From the NCBI GenBank assembly GCA_016789705.1, contig JAEUQR010000106.1:1-64000 (forward strand): DNA of 64,000 nucleotides, in the 5' to 3' direction. Below the pieces are notes generated by a model, which was not told where the DNA came from, did not search any database, and was given only the letters and a program-made list of their open reading frames with translations. Below are positions 20,407 to 29,491 of this stretch, one piece after another. The first letter of the stretch is position 1, and every line of letters begins with the position of its first letter. Position numbers and translations under genes: made by a program. Source of the stretch: Acidobacteriota bacterium (GTDB lineage: Bacteria > Acidobacteriota > Vicinamibacteria > Vicinamibacterales > UBA2999).

Positions 20407-20478
20407 AACAGGGAGGCCGGCACGGCAGGCGCCAGCCCGGCACAGGCCAATATCGGCTCGTCGCGGCCGGGGCCGCAG

Positions 20479-21456
20479 TCAGCGCGCATCGGGACAGGCA
20501 CCGACGAGCAGGGCGAAGCGGGAGAGATCGATGTTCCCGCCCGAGACGACCGCCACCACCTTGCCGGCGCCGGCGCGGCCTGACACTGCCGCGGCGGCCG
20601 CGCAGGCGGCGGCCCCCTCGATGATGACGTGCAGCCGGTCGGCCACAAGGGCCATGGCGCTGGCCGCCTCGTCGAGCGTGACGACGAGCGACGCGGCGAC
20701 CGTGGGCTGCAGCAGCGGCCACATCGAGGGCAGCACCGACTTGCCGCCGGCGCCGTCGACGAACGACGCGCGCCAGGCCTCGAAGCGCTGCGGGGCGCCC
20801 GCCGCCAGGGACTGCGCCAGCGGGGCGGCGGTCTCCGGTTCGGCCGCGACGACGCGGACGTCGGGGCGGCGCGCGTGCATCACCGCGCCGATGCCCGAGA
20901 GCAGGCCGCCGCCGCCGATGGCCGCCACGACGGTGGAAACGTCAGGAAGGTCCTCGAGGATCTCGAGGCCGGCCGTGGCGTTGCCCGCGATGAACGCATC
21001 GTCGTCGAACGGATGCACGAAGTGGCCGTGCATCCGATCCGAACGGTGCGTCTCCACCGTGCGCCAGCATTCGTCGTAGGTGGCGCGCACGACCGTGGCG
21101 CCGAGGCGTTCGATGGCCCGCACCTTGGTCTCGGGCGCCGTGTCCATCACAAGCACCGAACACGGCGCGCCCACGGTGCGCGCGGCGAACGCCACGCCCT
21201 GCGCCGCGTTGCCGGCGCTCACCGTCCAGACACCATCCGCGAGTTCGGCCGGCGTCAACTGCCGGACGGCGTTCATCGCGCCGCGCAGCTTGAACGAGCC
21301 GATGGGCTGCAGGCACTCGAGCTTGAGGTAGATCTCGACGGGCTCGCCGGCCGGCGTCGAGACGGGCACGTGCAGGCGCACGAGCGGCGTGCGCACGACG
21401 GCGGAGTAGATGACGGCCGCGGCGTCCTCCACCGCGCGCATCGGAATGTGACGCAT
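20479..21456 (-). CDS. Threonine/serine dehydratase-like PLP enzyme
   Basis: 325 residues of fold-type II. Lys56 in GSFKLRGAMNAV is the Schiff-base residue; SAGNAAQGVA binds the substrate carboxylate; GGGGLLSG is the phosphate-binding loop; a Ser/Gly-rich VVSGGNIDLSRF closes the core. It lacks the C-terminal regulatory ACT-like domain of biosynthetic IlvA, as in catabolic threonine dehydratases and serine racemases. It would deaminate threonine or serine to a 2-oxo acid, or racemise serine. SAGNAAQG, where many dehydratases have SSGNHAQG, is a mild variation. Confidence 0.85.
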   Translation of the reverse strand: MRHIPMRAVEDAAAVIYSAVVRTPLVRLHVPVSTPAGEPVEIYLKLECLQPIGSFKLRGAMNAVRQLTPAELADGVWTVSAGNAAQGVAFAARTVGAPCSVLVMDTAPETKVRAIERLGATVVRATYDECWRTVETHRSDRMHGHFVHPFDDDAFIAGNATAGLEILEDLPDVSTVVAAIGGGGLLSGIGAVMHARRPDVRVVAAEPETAAPLAQSLAAGAPQRFEAWRASFVDGAGGKSVLPSMWPLLQPTVAASLVVTLDEAASAMALVADRLHVIIEGAAACAAAAAVSGRAGAGKVVAVVSGGNIDLSRFALLVGACPDAR

Positions 21457-21510
21457 GAGTGCGCGATGGTACCACGGGAGGCGTGCCGGTCCGGTGACGC
21501 GTCCGCCGCG

Positions 21511-21516
21511 TAGAAT
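21511..21516 (+). promoter_or_regulatory. -10-like TAGAAT upstream of the P1 peptidase gene
   Basis: TAGAAT is 20 nt before the ATG, and a GGAGG-like ribosome-binding site (GGCGGAGGACG) lies between, so this gene has a conventional short leader. No clear -35. Confidence 0.4.
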
Positions 21517-21536
21517 GCGGACGGCGGAGGACGAGG

Positions 21537-22685
21537 ATGACGGCAGTGCGACTGATGGTGTGCGGACTCGTGGCGTGCGGCGTGAGCGTGCTGGCGCAGA
21601 CGCCGGAGGGGCGTCCGCGGGCGCGCGACCTCGGACTCGCGCCGGGCGTCTTCGCGCCCGGCCCGCTCAACGCCATCACCGACGTGGACGGCGTGCGGGT
21701 GGGCCACGTGACGCTCTCGACCGGCGATACGATTCGCACCGGGGTCACGGCCATCGTGCCGCATGGCGGCAATGTCTTCCAGGACAAGGTGCCGGGCGCG
21801 GTGTTCGTCGGCAACGCCTTCGGCAAGCTCGCCGGTTCGACCCAGGTGGACGAACTCGGGACCATCGAAACGCCGATCGTGCTCACGAACACGCTGGGCG
21901 TGGGCGCGGCTATGGAGGGCGTGGTGCGCTGGACGATCGCCCAGGCCGGTAACGCCGGTGTGCGGTCGGTCAACGCGCTCGTGGGGGAGACGAACGACAG
22001 CGGGCTGAACGACATCCGCGCCCTCGCCGTGCGGCCCGACCACGTGGTCGAGGCCATCGGCGCGGCCCGCGGCGGTGCGGTGGCGGAAGGCAGCGTGGGC
22101 GCCGGCACGGGCACGCAGGCCTTCGGCTGGAAGGGCGGCATCGGCACCTCGTCGCGGCGGCTCACCGCGGCGCTCGGCGGCTACACCGTCGGCGTGCTCG
22201 TGCAGAGCAACTACGGCGGCGTGCTCACGATGGGTGGTGCGCCGGTGGGCCGCGAACTGGGCCGCTACGCCTATGCGCCGAACCCGCGCGGCAACGACGC
22301 CGGCGACGGCTCGTGCATGATCGTCGTCGCCACCGATGCGCCGCTCGACGCGCGCGACCTGAAGCGCCTCGCGGCGCGGGCCGTCTTCGGTCTCGCGCGC
22401 ACGGGCAGTTCCTACAGCAACGGCAGCGGCGATTTCGCGATTGCCTTCTCGACGCACCCGTCACTGCGCGTGACCTTCGGCGCCGAAGCGCCGGTCACGC
22501 GCATGGTGCTGCCGACCGACGGCGTGTCGCCGCTCTTCCAGGCGGCGCTCGAAGCCACGGAAGAAGCCGTCTACAACTCGCTGCTGCGGGCAACGACCAC
22601 GACCGGTCGCGGCACGACCGTCGAGGCGCTGCCCGTGGACCGCGTGCGCGCGATTCTGCAGAAGTACAACCTCGGCGGCCGTTAG
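21537..22685 (+). CDS. P1 family peptidase (DmpA/BapA type aminopeptidase), secreted
   Basis: 382 residues. A signal peptide (LMVCGLVACGVSVLAQ) is followed by the DmpA fold: ARDLGLAPGVFAPGPLNAIT, DGVRVGHVTL, NTLGVGAAMEG, GTGTQAFGWKGGIGTSSR, and GNDAGDGSCMIVV. The Gly258-Ser259 bond is the expected self-processing site, leaving Ser259 as an N-terminal nucleophile. Members act on N-terminal D- or beta-amino acid residues or small peptides. Good ribosome-binding site GGAGG 8 nt before the ATG. Followed convergently by a PLP enzyme with 12 bp between stops. Confidence 0.9.
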   Translation: MTAVRLMVCGLVACGVSVLAQTPEGRPRARDLGLAPGVFAPGPLNAITDVDGVRVGHVTLSTGDTIRTGVTAIVPHGGNVFQDKVPGAVFVGNAFGKLAGSTQVDELGTIETPIVLTNTLGVGAAMEGVVRWTIAQAGNAGVRSVNALVGETNDSGLNDIRALAVRPDHVVEAIGAARGGAVAEGSVGAGTGTQAFGWKGGIGTSSRRLTAALGGYTVGVLVQSNYGGVLTMGGAPVGRELGRYAYAPNPRGNDAGDGSCMIVVATDAPLDARDLKRLAARAVFGLARTGSSYSNGSGDFAIAFSTHPSLRVTFGAEAPVTRMVLPTDGVSPLFQAALEATEEAVYNSLLRATTTTGRGTTVEALPVDRVRAILQKYNLGGR

Positions 22686-22697
22686 GGCGGCACCGCG

Positions 22698-23744
22698 TCA
22701 GCCGCTGAAGCGCTTCTCGGCGGCCGGCGTCATCGAGAGCCCGCCCGTGTGCACGAAGAGCACGCGGCTGCCGGGCGCGATGTCGCCGCGGGCGACGAGG
22801 CCCTGCAGCCCCGCGAAGCCCTTGGCCGTGTAGACGGTGTCGAGGAAGAAGCCTTCGACCTCGGCCATGAGACGCATCGCCTCGTCGCTGCCGCGATTGG
22901 CCACGCCGTAGCCTTCCTCGGCGAACCCGTAGACGACCGCGTGCGGCGGCACGTCCGCCGCCGTGAGCGGCAGACCGAAGTGGGCGGCCGATTCGAGGAA
23001 GAGCGTGGCCGGCGACTTCATCCGGAAGGCTTCCTCCACGGCATACCGTGTCTCGATCGCGATCGGGTGCACGCGGGCGCCGAAGCCGCCGAGCGCGAGG
23101 CCCAGCAGGATGCCGGTGGTGGTGGAGCCGGTGCCGTAGGCGACCACCACGTGATCGAAGTCGAAGCGGCCGCCGCGCTGCGCCGCGATTTCGGCGATGC
23201 ACTGCATGTAGCCGGGTTCGGCTTCGGGCATCGTGCCCCCGCCTGGCACGAAGTAGCCGCCCGTCGAGGCCGTGACCTCCTGGCAGAACGCCTCGAGGCG
23301 TGCGCCATCTTCGGGCGTGGGGTCGGCGAAGTTCATCGGGCTGAAGTGCAGGTGGGCGCCGAGATAGTCGAGCAGCAGCAGGTTGCCGTGCCAGTCGGCG
23401 GGCGTCGCCGGCCGTTCACCGGCCACGATGCAGTGCACGTCGAGGCCCACGCGCCGGCACGCCGTGGCCGTCATCATCGTGTGGTTCGAGGTGAGCGGCC
23501 CGGGCGTGACGACCGACGTGAAGCCCTTCGCGCGGGCGTCGGCGAGCACGTATTCGAGCTTGCGCGTCTTGTTGCCGCCGAGCGCGACGCCGGAGCAGTC
23601 GTCGCGCTTCATCCAGAGGTCGACGCCGAGGCGGCGGCTCAGACGCTCGAGCGCGACGAGCGGCGTGGGAAACGTGCCGAGCGGAATGCGGGGCACGCCG
23701 GCGAGAAACGTGGTGAGCTGTTCGAGGGACGGCACGGCCGGCAT
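22698..23744 (-). CDS. D-cysteine desulfhydrase / ACC deaminase family PLP enzyme
   Basis: 348 residues from ATG 23744. Features: FPTPLVALERLSRRLG, DLWMKRDDCSG, Schiff-base Lys59 in LGGNKTRKLEY, GPLTSNHTMMTATAC, and the phosphate-binding VAYGTGSTTTGILLG. The family converts D-cysteine to pyruvate, H2S and ammonia, or opens the ring of 1-aminocyclopropane-1-carboxylate; sequence alone does not decide between them. A TACAAT hexamer overlaps the annotated ATG. A GTG at 23735 is 7 nt downstream of this hexamer and would fit the leaderless pattern, shortening the protein by three residues. Confidence 0.87.
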   Translation of the reverse strand: MPAVPSLEQLTTFLAGVPRIPLGTFPTPLVALERLSRRLGVDLWMKRDDCSGVALGGNKTRKLEYVLADARAKGFTSVVTPGPLTSNHTMMTATACRRVGLDVHCIVAGERPATPADWHGNLLLLDYLGAHLHFSPMNFADPTPEDGARLEAFCQEVTASTGGYFVPGGGTMPEAEPGYMQCIAEIAAQRGGRFDFDHVVVAYGTGSTTTGILLGLALGGFGARVHPIAIETRYAVEEAFRMKSPATLFLESAAHFGLPLTAADVPPHAVVYGFAEEGYGVANRGSDEAMRLMAEVEGFFLDTVYTAKGFAGLQGLVARGDIAPGSRVLFVHTGGLSMTPAAEKRFSG

Positions 23745-23776
23745 TGTACGGGCGCGAGGGCGGCGGATGAGCAGGC

Positions 23777-23805
23777 TTGCCGCATCGGCGGCGATTCGAT
23801 ACAAT
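23777..23805 (+). promoter_or_regulatory. Promoter of tRNA-Leu
   Basis: TTGCCG (23777-23782), a 17-bp spacer, and TACAAT (23800-23805): a sigma-70-like arrangement. The mature tRNA begins at 23843, leaving a 5' leader of about 30 nt for RNase P. The best promoter in the window by spacing and match. Confidence 0.75.
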
Positions 23806-23842
23806 GCGAAGTTCCTGCCGGTCAAAACGACCTTCTTCTTGT

Positions 23843-23929
23843 GCGGAAGTGGCGGAATTGGCAGACGCGCTAGCCTCAGGAGCTAGTCCGGGCAACCGGG
23901 TGAAGGTTCGAGTCCTTTCTTCCGCACCA
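23843..23929 (+). tRNA. tRNA-Leu(CAG)
   Basis: 87 nt with CCA encoded. Acceptor GCGGAAG (23843-23849) pairs with CTTCCGC (23919-23925); discriminator A, then CCA (23927-23929). The anticodon stem CTAGC/GCTAG encloses loop CTCAGGA, anticodon CAG, which reads CUG, a common leucine codon in high-GC genomes. The long variable arm (TCCGGGCAACCGGGT region) and T-arm with GGTTCGAGTCC are type II features, as expected for leucine. Confidence 0.96.
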
Positions 23930-24027
23930 CTCAGTCGGCTTTCGCCTCCTTCGCGGCGCGGAAGCCAGCCTCAGGCACTCGGCCGTCGCCCTCCGGGCCC
24001 GGCCTTCGGGCACGAGTCCTTTCTTCC
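23909..24027 (+). repeat. 15-bp direct repeat of the tRNA-Leu 3' end
   Basis: CGAGTCCTTTCTTCC occurs inside the tRNA T-arm/acceptor (23909-23923) and again at 24013-24027, 104 bp away. A duplicated tRNA 3' end is what site-specific integration leaves, but 15 bp is short and no integrase gene lies between the copies. Confidence 0.7.
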
Positions 24028-24033
24028 TCGCCT

Positions 24034-24101
24034 CACTGCTTGGCTTCGCCCTTCGGGCTCAGCCTTCGCGCGCAGGGCGTATCGCACTGCTTGGCTTCGC
24101 C
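24034..24101 (+). repeat. 17-bp direct repeat, two copies
   Basis: CACTGCTTGGCTTCGCC is present at 24034-24050 and 24085-24101 (51 bp apart). Surrounding sequence is also loosely similar, as if the region were built from degenerate units of about 50 bp. Confidence 0.7.
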
Positions 24102-24142
24102 TGCGCACAGTCGAGGTTCGGCGCGGGGCGCCCGTCCGCAGG

Positions 24143-24350
24143 CCGCTGCGTTGGCGTGGGTGTCCGCTCGGCGGCGACTATGAGTCGTCCTCGCACACGC
24201 ATCCGACACTCGCACCGGGAGTGCGGGTCACACCAGATCAGGGGATGGGGGTCCCCAGAAGCGCTTTGGACAGCGACAAGTCGCCGGGAGGTGCGAGTGT
24301 CCGACGCGACTCATCGGAGCCGACGAGCGGACACCACGCCATCGCAGCGG
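24143..24350. repeat. Long imperfect inverted repeat (about 208 bp element)
   Basis: Outer arms 24143-24170 and 24324-24350 match as inverted copies with one mismatch and one extra base. Inner arms 24202-24216 and 24290-24304 match with one mismatch. CGACT-ATG-AGTCG (24175-24187) is a small palindrome within the left arm. The central part has a GGGGATGGGGGTCCCC segment. As RNA or single-stranded DNA it would fold into one long branched hairpin. No target-site duplication could be identified. Confidence 0.75.
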
Positions 24351-24369
24351 CTTTCGAGGGCGCTCTGCG

Positions 24370-25356
24370 CTACTTCTTCCAGTCCGGCAGCCGGTCGTTG
24401 CCCGCGCCCTGCGTGAGGCGGGTCCACTGGCCGGTGGCGACGTCGATGACGGCCAGGTCCCAGTTCTCGCCCTCGTGGTGTTCGGGACTCACGGAGAAGG
24501 CGAGCCGTGTCATGTCTGGCGACCAGGCCGGGTAGTAGCTCCAGAGGCCGGGCACCGTCAGCACCTTCGAGGAGTGCAGGGTGCTTCCGTCGCGCACTTC
24601 GAGCGTGGAACGTTCGTTCGCGCCCAGACGCACGTGCGCGAGGCGGCGGCCGTCGGGTGACCATCGCGGCCAGCAGGCGCCGGCCGTCGACGGCACAGGT
24701 ACGATGGCGCCGCTCGCATCGCGCACGTGCACCTGGAAATCCCAGAAGGCACCCACACGCAACGTCTGCGCGGCGAAGGCCGTGCGCGACGGCGCCGGCG
24801 AGACACTCGGCATGATGGCGCGGCCCACGAAGTGGCGCGTGAGCCGCACGGTCGTGCCGGTGGCGATCGTGACCAGGTAGAGGTCGCCGCGGCTGTCGCG
24901 GTCGGACGAAAACACCACGCCGCGGCCATCGGGTGTCCACGCTGGATCGGCGTCGAGCGCCGGATCGGTCGTGAGCCGGCGGGCGTTCGTGCCGTCGGCG
25001 TTCACGATCCAGATGTCGAGGTCCGGCGCGCCGGTGTCGCGCGACGTGCCGCTGTAGTGGGCGCGGTTCGAGGCGAAGACCACCTGCCGGCCATCCGGCG
25101 ACCAGCGCGGAGTCTGTTCCGTAGCCGTGCCATCGCCCGTCAGGCGTGCCACGGCGCCGCGTGCGAGATCCAGCGTGTAGAGGCCGGGTCGGCCGGTGAG
25201 ATCCGATTCGAAGACGACGGTGCCGGCGAGTCCGGCGGGGAAGGGGGCGACGGGCCGCGGCAGAGGTGGCGCCTGCGCATGCGGCAGGGCTGACACGCCG
25301 CCGAGCAGGAGCGCGGCGATCGTGGCGAGGCGCCCGGCGCGGCTCGCGGAGGCCAT
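24370..25356 (-). CDS. TolB-like beta-propeller protein, secreted
   Basis: 328 residues with a signal peptide (MASASRAGRLATIAALLLGGVSALPHAQ). Repeated PD40/WD40-like blades: PRWSPDGRQVVFASNR, PAWTPDGRGVVFSSDRD, CWPRWSPDGRRLAHV, YYPAWSPDMTRLAFSV, each with the xxxSPDGxxxxF pattern. TolB itself belongs to the Tol-Pal envelope system, but no tol genes are nearby and similar propellers are abundant in acidobacteria, so this is only a TolB-type fold. The ATG is 5 nt after TATACA, without a ribosome-binding site. Confidence 0.82.
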   Translation of the reverse strand: MASASRAGRLATIAALLLGGVSALPHAQAPPLPRPVAPFPAGLAGTVVFESDLTGRPGLYTLDLARGAVARLTGDGTATEQTPRWSPDGRQVVFASNRAHYSGTSRDTGAPDLDIWIVNADGTNARRLTTDPALDADPAWTPDGRGVVFSSDRDSRGDLYLVTIATGTTVRLTRHFVGRAIMPSVSPAPSRTAFAAQTLRVGAFWDFQVHVRDASGAIVPVPSTAGACWPRWSPDGRRLAHVRLGANERSTLEVRDGSTLHSSKVLTVPGLWSYYPAWSPDMTRLAFSVSPEHHEGENWDLAVIDVATGQWTRLTQGAGNDRLPDWKK

Positions 25357-25435
25357 CCCTGTGTATACCGTACGGGGACGGCGGAGTGTTCAGAAACGGA
25401 CCACGGTGTGCCGGTCACCGTGCCGTTTCAGCACA

Positions 25436-25696
25436 TCAGTGGACCGCCAGGCGGCGGTCGATCGCGTCCACCTCGTCGAGCAGGCGGCGCAGCAGCACGG
25501 CGTGCGTCTCGGTGTGCGGCGTGCGGAAGATGGTCCGCACTTCGCGCAGCCAGTGCCGCACATCGCCCACGAATTCGTCGAGTTCCGGCTTGTCGCGCGC
25601 GATGTCGGCCGTGGCGCGTTCGATCTTGTTGAGCAGGCTCACCGCCTCCAGCAGCTGTTCGTGCGAGAGGTCCACGTTGCCAGGTCGTCGTCCCAT
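25436..25696 (-). CDS. Small alpha-helical hypothetical protein
   Basis: 86 residues from ATG 25696. Mostly helical and charged: LSHEQLLEAVSLLNKIERATADIARDKPELDEFV, given here only by its two halves, LSHEQLLEAVSLLNKIERA and TADIARDKPELDEFV, then HWLREVRTIFRTPHTETHAVLLRRLLDEVDAID region. No recognised family; no membrane segment. It is divergent from udk, with about 70 bp between the starts. Coding character is supported by the conserved-looking amphipathic pattern, but a longer or shorter start cannot be excluded. Confidence 0.5.
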   Translation of the reverse strand: MGRRPGNVDLSHEQLLEAVSLLNKIERATADIARDKPELDEFVGDVRHWLREVRTIFRTPHTETHAVLLRRLLDEVDAIDRRLAVH

Positions 25697-25765
25697 GACG
25701 TCGATCCACCGCAAGGCATGTGCCACGGGCCGGGGGCGCCGGGCCGGCGTGTTATCGTCCGGGCG

Positions 25766-26389
25766 ATGACTCCCATCGTGATTGGTGTGGCCGGGGGCTC
25801 CGGATCGGGCAAGTCGACGGTCGTGCGGCGCATCGTCGACAGCCTGGGCGACGACCAGGTGAGCGTGCTCGAGCACGATCGCTACTACCGCGACCGCAAC
25901 GACCTGCGTCTCGAAGAACGCGCCGCCCTCAACTACGACCACCCCGATTCACTCGAAACCGACCTGCTCGTACGGCACGTGCACGCGCTCCGGACGGGCG
26001 AGCCCGTCGAAGCGCCGGTCTACGATTTCGCGCGCCACGCGCGCACCGCGGTCACACATCGCGTGGTGCCGCGCCGCGCCCTCATCGTCGAAGGCATTCT
26101 GATCTTCGCCGACCCGTCGCTGCGCCCGCTGATGGACATCAAGGTGTTCGTCGACACCGACGACGACACGCGGGTGATTCGCCGGCTGCAGCGCGATGTG
26201 GCCGAACGCGGCCGCACGATGGAATCGGTGATCGAGCAGTACCTCGGCACGGTGAAGCCGATGCACCTCGAGTTCGTGGAGCCGAGCAAGCGGTACGCCG
26301 ACATCATCGTGCCGGTGGGCGGGCACAATGCCGTGGCGGTCGATCTGCTGCTGTCGCTCATCCGCAGCGTGACCGGCGCCGGACGCTGA
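25766..26389 (+). CDS. udk: Uridine kinase
   Basis: 207 residues. The P-loop GVAGGSGSGKST is at residues 7-18, followed by LEHDRYYRD with the catalytic aspartate, NYDHPDSLETDLL, YDFARHART, and VEGILIFADPSLR. It phosphorylates uridine and cytidine to UMP and CMP. TATCGT is 7 nt before the ATG and no ribosome-binding site is evident. It converges with leuD (6 bp between stops). Pyrimidine salvage partners deoA and cdd are at 57-59 kb. Confidence 0.93.
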   Translation: MTPIVIGVAGGSGSGKSTVVRRIVDSLGDDQVSVLEHDRYYRDRNDLRLEERAALNYDHPDSLETDLLVRHVHALRTGEPVEAPVYDFARHARTAVTHRVVPRRALIVEGILIFADPSLRPLMDIKVFVDTDDDTRVIRRLQRDVAERGRTMESVIEQYLGTVKPMHLEFVEPSKRYADIIVPVGGHNAVAVDLLLSLIRSVTGAGR

Positions 26390-26395
26390 CGGCGG

Positions 26396-26977
26396 TTACC
26401 GGCCGGTGTCGTGCGCCGCTTCGTAGCGGCGGATGGCGTCTTCGTGCTGCAGGATGATGCCGATGTCGTCGAGCCCGGCGAGCAGCCGCTGGCGCGCGCG
26501 GTCGTCGACCATGATCGGCGCGTCGATGCCGCCCGGGCCCGTCACACGGCAGGCCTCGAGATCCACCGTGACCTGGCAGCCGGGCGCGGCCTCGGCGGCA
26601 GCCACGAGGGCGGTGGCCGTGGCGGGGTCGATGCGCGCGGCCAGGAAGCCGTTGGCCACGGCGTTACTCGCGAAGATGTCGGCGAAGGACGCCGCCAGCA
26701 CGACGCGGAACCCGTAGTCGTGGAGCGCCCACACGGCGTGTTCGCGCGACGAGCCGCAGCCGAAGTTCGGTCCGCCGACGAGGATCGACGCGCCGGCATA
26801 ACGCGGGTCGTTCAGCACGAAGGGTTCGCCGTTCGTCCGCCAGTCGAAGAAGAGGGCGTCGGCATACCCCGTGCGGCCGAGCCGCTTCAGGAACTGCTTC
26901 GGGATGATCTGGTCGGTGTCGATGTCGGGGCGGGCGAGCGGCGCCACGACGCCGGTGTGTGCGTGAAAGGGCTGCAT
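26396..26977 (-). CDS. leuD: 3-isopropylmalate dehydratase, small subunit
   Basis: 193 residues. Swivel-domain motifs: ARPDIDTDQIIPKQFL near the start, GGPNFGCGSSREHAVWAL, and a late NAVANGF. Together with LeuC it isomerises 2-isopropylmalate to 3-isopropylmalate. Last gene of leuABCD, 11 bp after leuC. Normal length for bacterial LeuD of the 190-200 residue class. Confidence 0.96.
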   Translation of the reverse strand: MQPFHAHTGVVAPLARPDIDTDQIIPKQFLKRLGRTGYADALFFDWRTNGEPFVLNDPRYAGASILVGGPNFGCGSSREHAVWALHDYGFRVVLAASFADIFASNAVANGFLAARIDPATATALVAAAEAAPGCQVTVDLEACRVTGPGGIDAPIMVDDRARQRLLAGLDDIGIILQHEDAIRRYEAAHDTGR

Positions 26978-26988
26978 CAGGTCCGGGC

Positions 26989-28390
26989 CTACCGGTACGT
27001 CCAGTGGCGGATGTCGGTGAAGTGACCGCGGATCGCCGCCGCGGCCGCCATCGCCGGGCTCACGAGGTGCGTGCGTCCGCCCCGGCCCTGGCGTCCTTCG
27101 AAGTTGCGGTTGCTGGTCGACGCACAGCGCTGGCCGGCGTCGAGCACATCATCGTTCATGCCAAGGCACATCGAGCAGCCCGGTTCGCGCCACTCGAAGC
27201 CGGCGGCGCGCAGGATCTCGTGCAGGCCTTCGGCCTCGGCGGCTTTCTTCACGGGTTGCGACCCGGGCACGACCATGGCGCGCACGTTCGGCGCCACGTG
27301 GTGGCCCTTCGCCACGCGCGCGGCCTCGCGCAGATCCTCGAGACGGGCGTTCGTGCACGATCCGATGAACACGCGATCCACCGGGATGCCGTCGATCTTC
27401 GCCCCGGGCGCGAGCCCCATGTAGGCGAGGGCCTGCTCGAAGCTGGCGCGCGCCGACCCGGCGAGTGTGGCCGGATCCGGCACGGCGCCGGTGACCGGCA
27501 CGACCATGTCCGGACGGGTGCCCCACGTCACGAGCGGCACCACCGTCGAGGCGTCGAGCGTGATGACGCGGTCGAACGTGGCGCCGGGGTCGGTCGTGAG
27601 CGTGCGCCAGCGGGCCTCGGCCGCCGTCCACGCGTCGCCCTGGGGCGCGTGTTTCCGGCCGCGCAGATAGTCGATGGTCGTGTCGTCCACGGCCACGAGG
27701 CTCGAGCGCGCCCCCGCCTCGATGCTCATGTTGCAGAGCGTCATGCGGCCCTCCATCGAGAGGCCGCGGATGGTGTCGCCGGTGAACTCGATGGTGTAGC
27801 CGGCGCCGCCGGCACACGTGATCTCGCCGATGACGGCGAGCGCCAGGTCCTTCGCGGTGACACCGGGCGCGAGTGTGCCGGTGACGCGCACTTCCATGGC
27901 CTTCGGCTTCGTGAGGACGAGGCACTGCGTGGCGAGCACGTGTTCCACTTCGGAGGTGCCGATGCCGAAGGCGAGCGCGCCGAAGGCGCCGTGCGTCGTC
28001 GTGTGGCTGTCGCCACAGACGATGGTCATCCCGGGCTGCGTGAGCCCCTGCTCGGGGCCAATCACGTGCACGATGCCCTGTGCCGGCGAGTCGAGGTCGT
28101 GCAGCACGATGCCGTGTTCCGCGCAGTTGGCGCGCAGCGCATCGAGCTGGGCGGCGGCGAGCTGGTCCACGAGCGGCAGGTGCCGCGGCCCGGTCGAGAT
28201 GTTGTGGTCGAGCGTCGCCACCGTGCGATCCGGGCGCCGCACACTGCGGCCCGCCAGGCGCAGCCCTTCGAAGGCCTGGGGCGTCGTGACTTCGTGGATG
28301 AGGTGCAGGTCGATGTAGATGAGGTCGCGGCCGCCGTCGAGGTGTTCGACGACGTGGGCGTCCCAGAGCTTGTCGAGCAGCGTGCGCGGA

Positions 28391-28401
<11 letters not shown>
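26989..28401 (-). CDS. leuC: 3-isopropylmalate dehydratase, large subunit
   Basis: 470 residues from ATG 28401. Aconitase-fold motifs: [36 protein letters not shown], and [12 protein letters not shown], giving the three cysteine ligands of the 4Fe-4S cluster (SCT, GCSMC). It forms the heterodimer with LeuD. The start lies 11 bp inside the end of leuB. Length and content are those of the standard bacterial enzyme. Confidence 0.97.

Positions 28402-29491
<1,090 letters not shown>

Larger units (their letters stand above)
23930..24369. other. 440-bp non-coding, repeat-rich spacer downstream of tRNA-Leu
   Basis: No open reading frame with coding character is visible here, which is exceptional in this gene-dense window. 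The region contains two kinds of direct repeat and a long imperfect palindrome (separate entries), plus many TTCGCC/TTCGGG motifs. It ends exactly at the stop codon of the TolB-like gene. A tRNA-adjacent repeat cluster could be the scar of an integrated element or a family of extragenic repeats; no integrase is present. Confidence 0.75.

Noticed and set aside
24143-24350. Integron attC site
   Set aside because: Palindromic, but no RYYYAAC/GTTRRRY core pair was found, and there is no integrase or cassette nearby.
23930-24369. CRISPR array
   Set aside because: Only two copies of each repeat, at unequal spacing, with no regular repeat-spacer unit and no cas gene in the window.
23777-24369. Small gene in the plus-strand frame running through tRNA-Leu into the spacer
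   Set aside because: The frame reads through the tRNA and repeat sequence, with no family resemblance and no ribosome-binding site.
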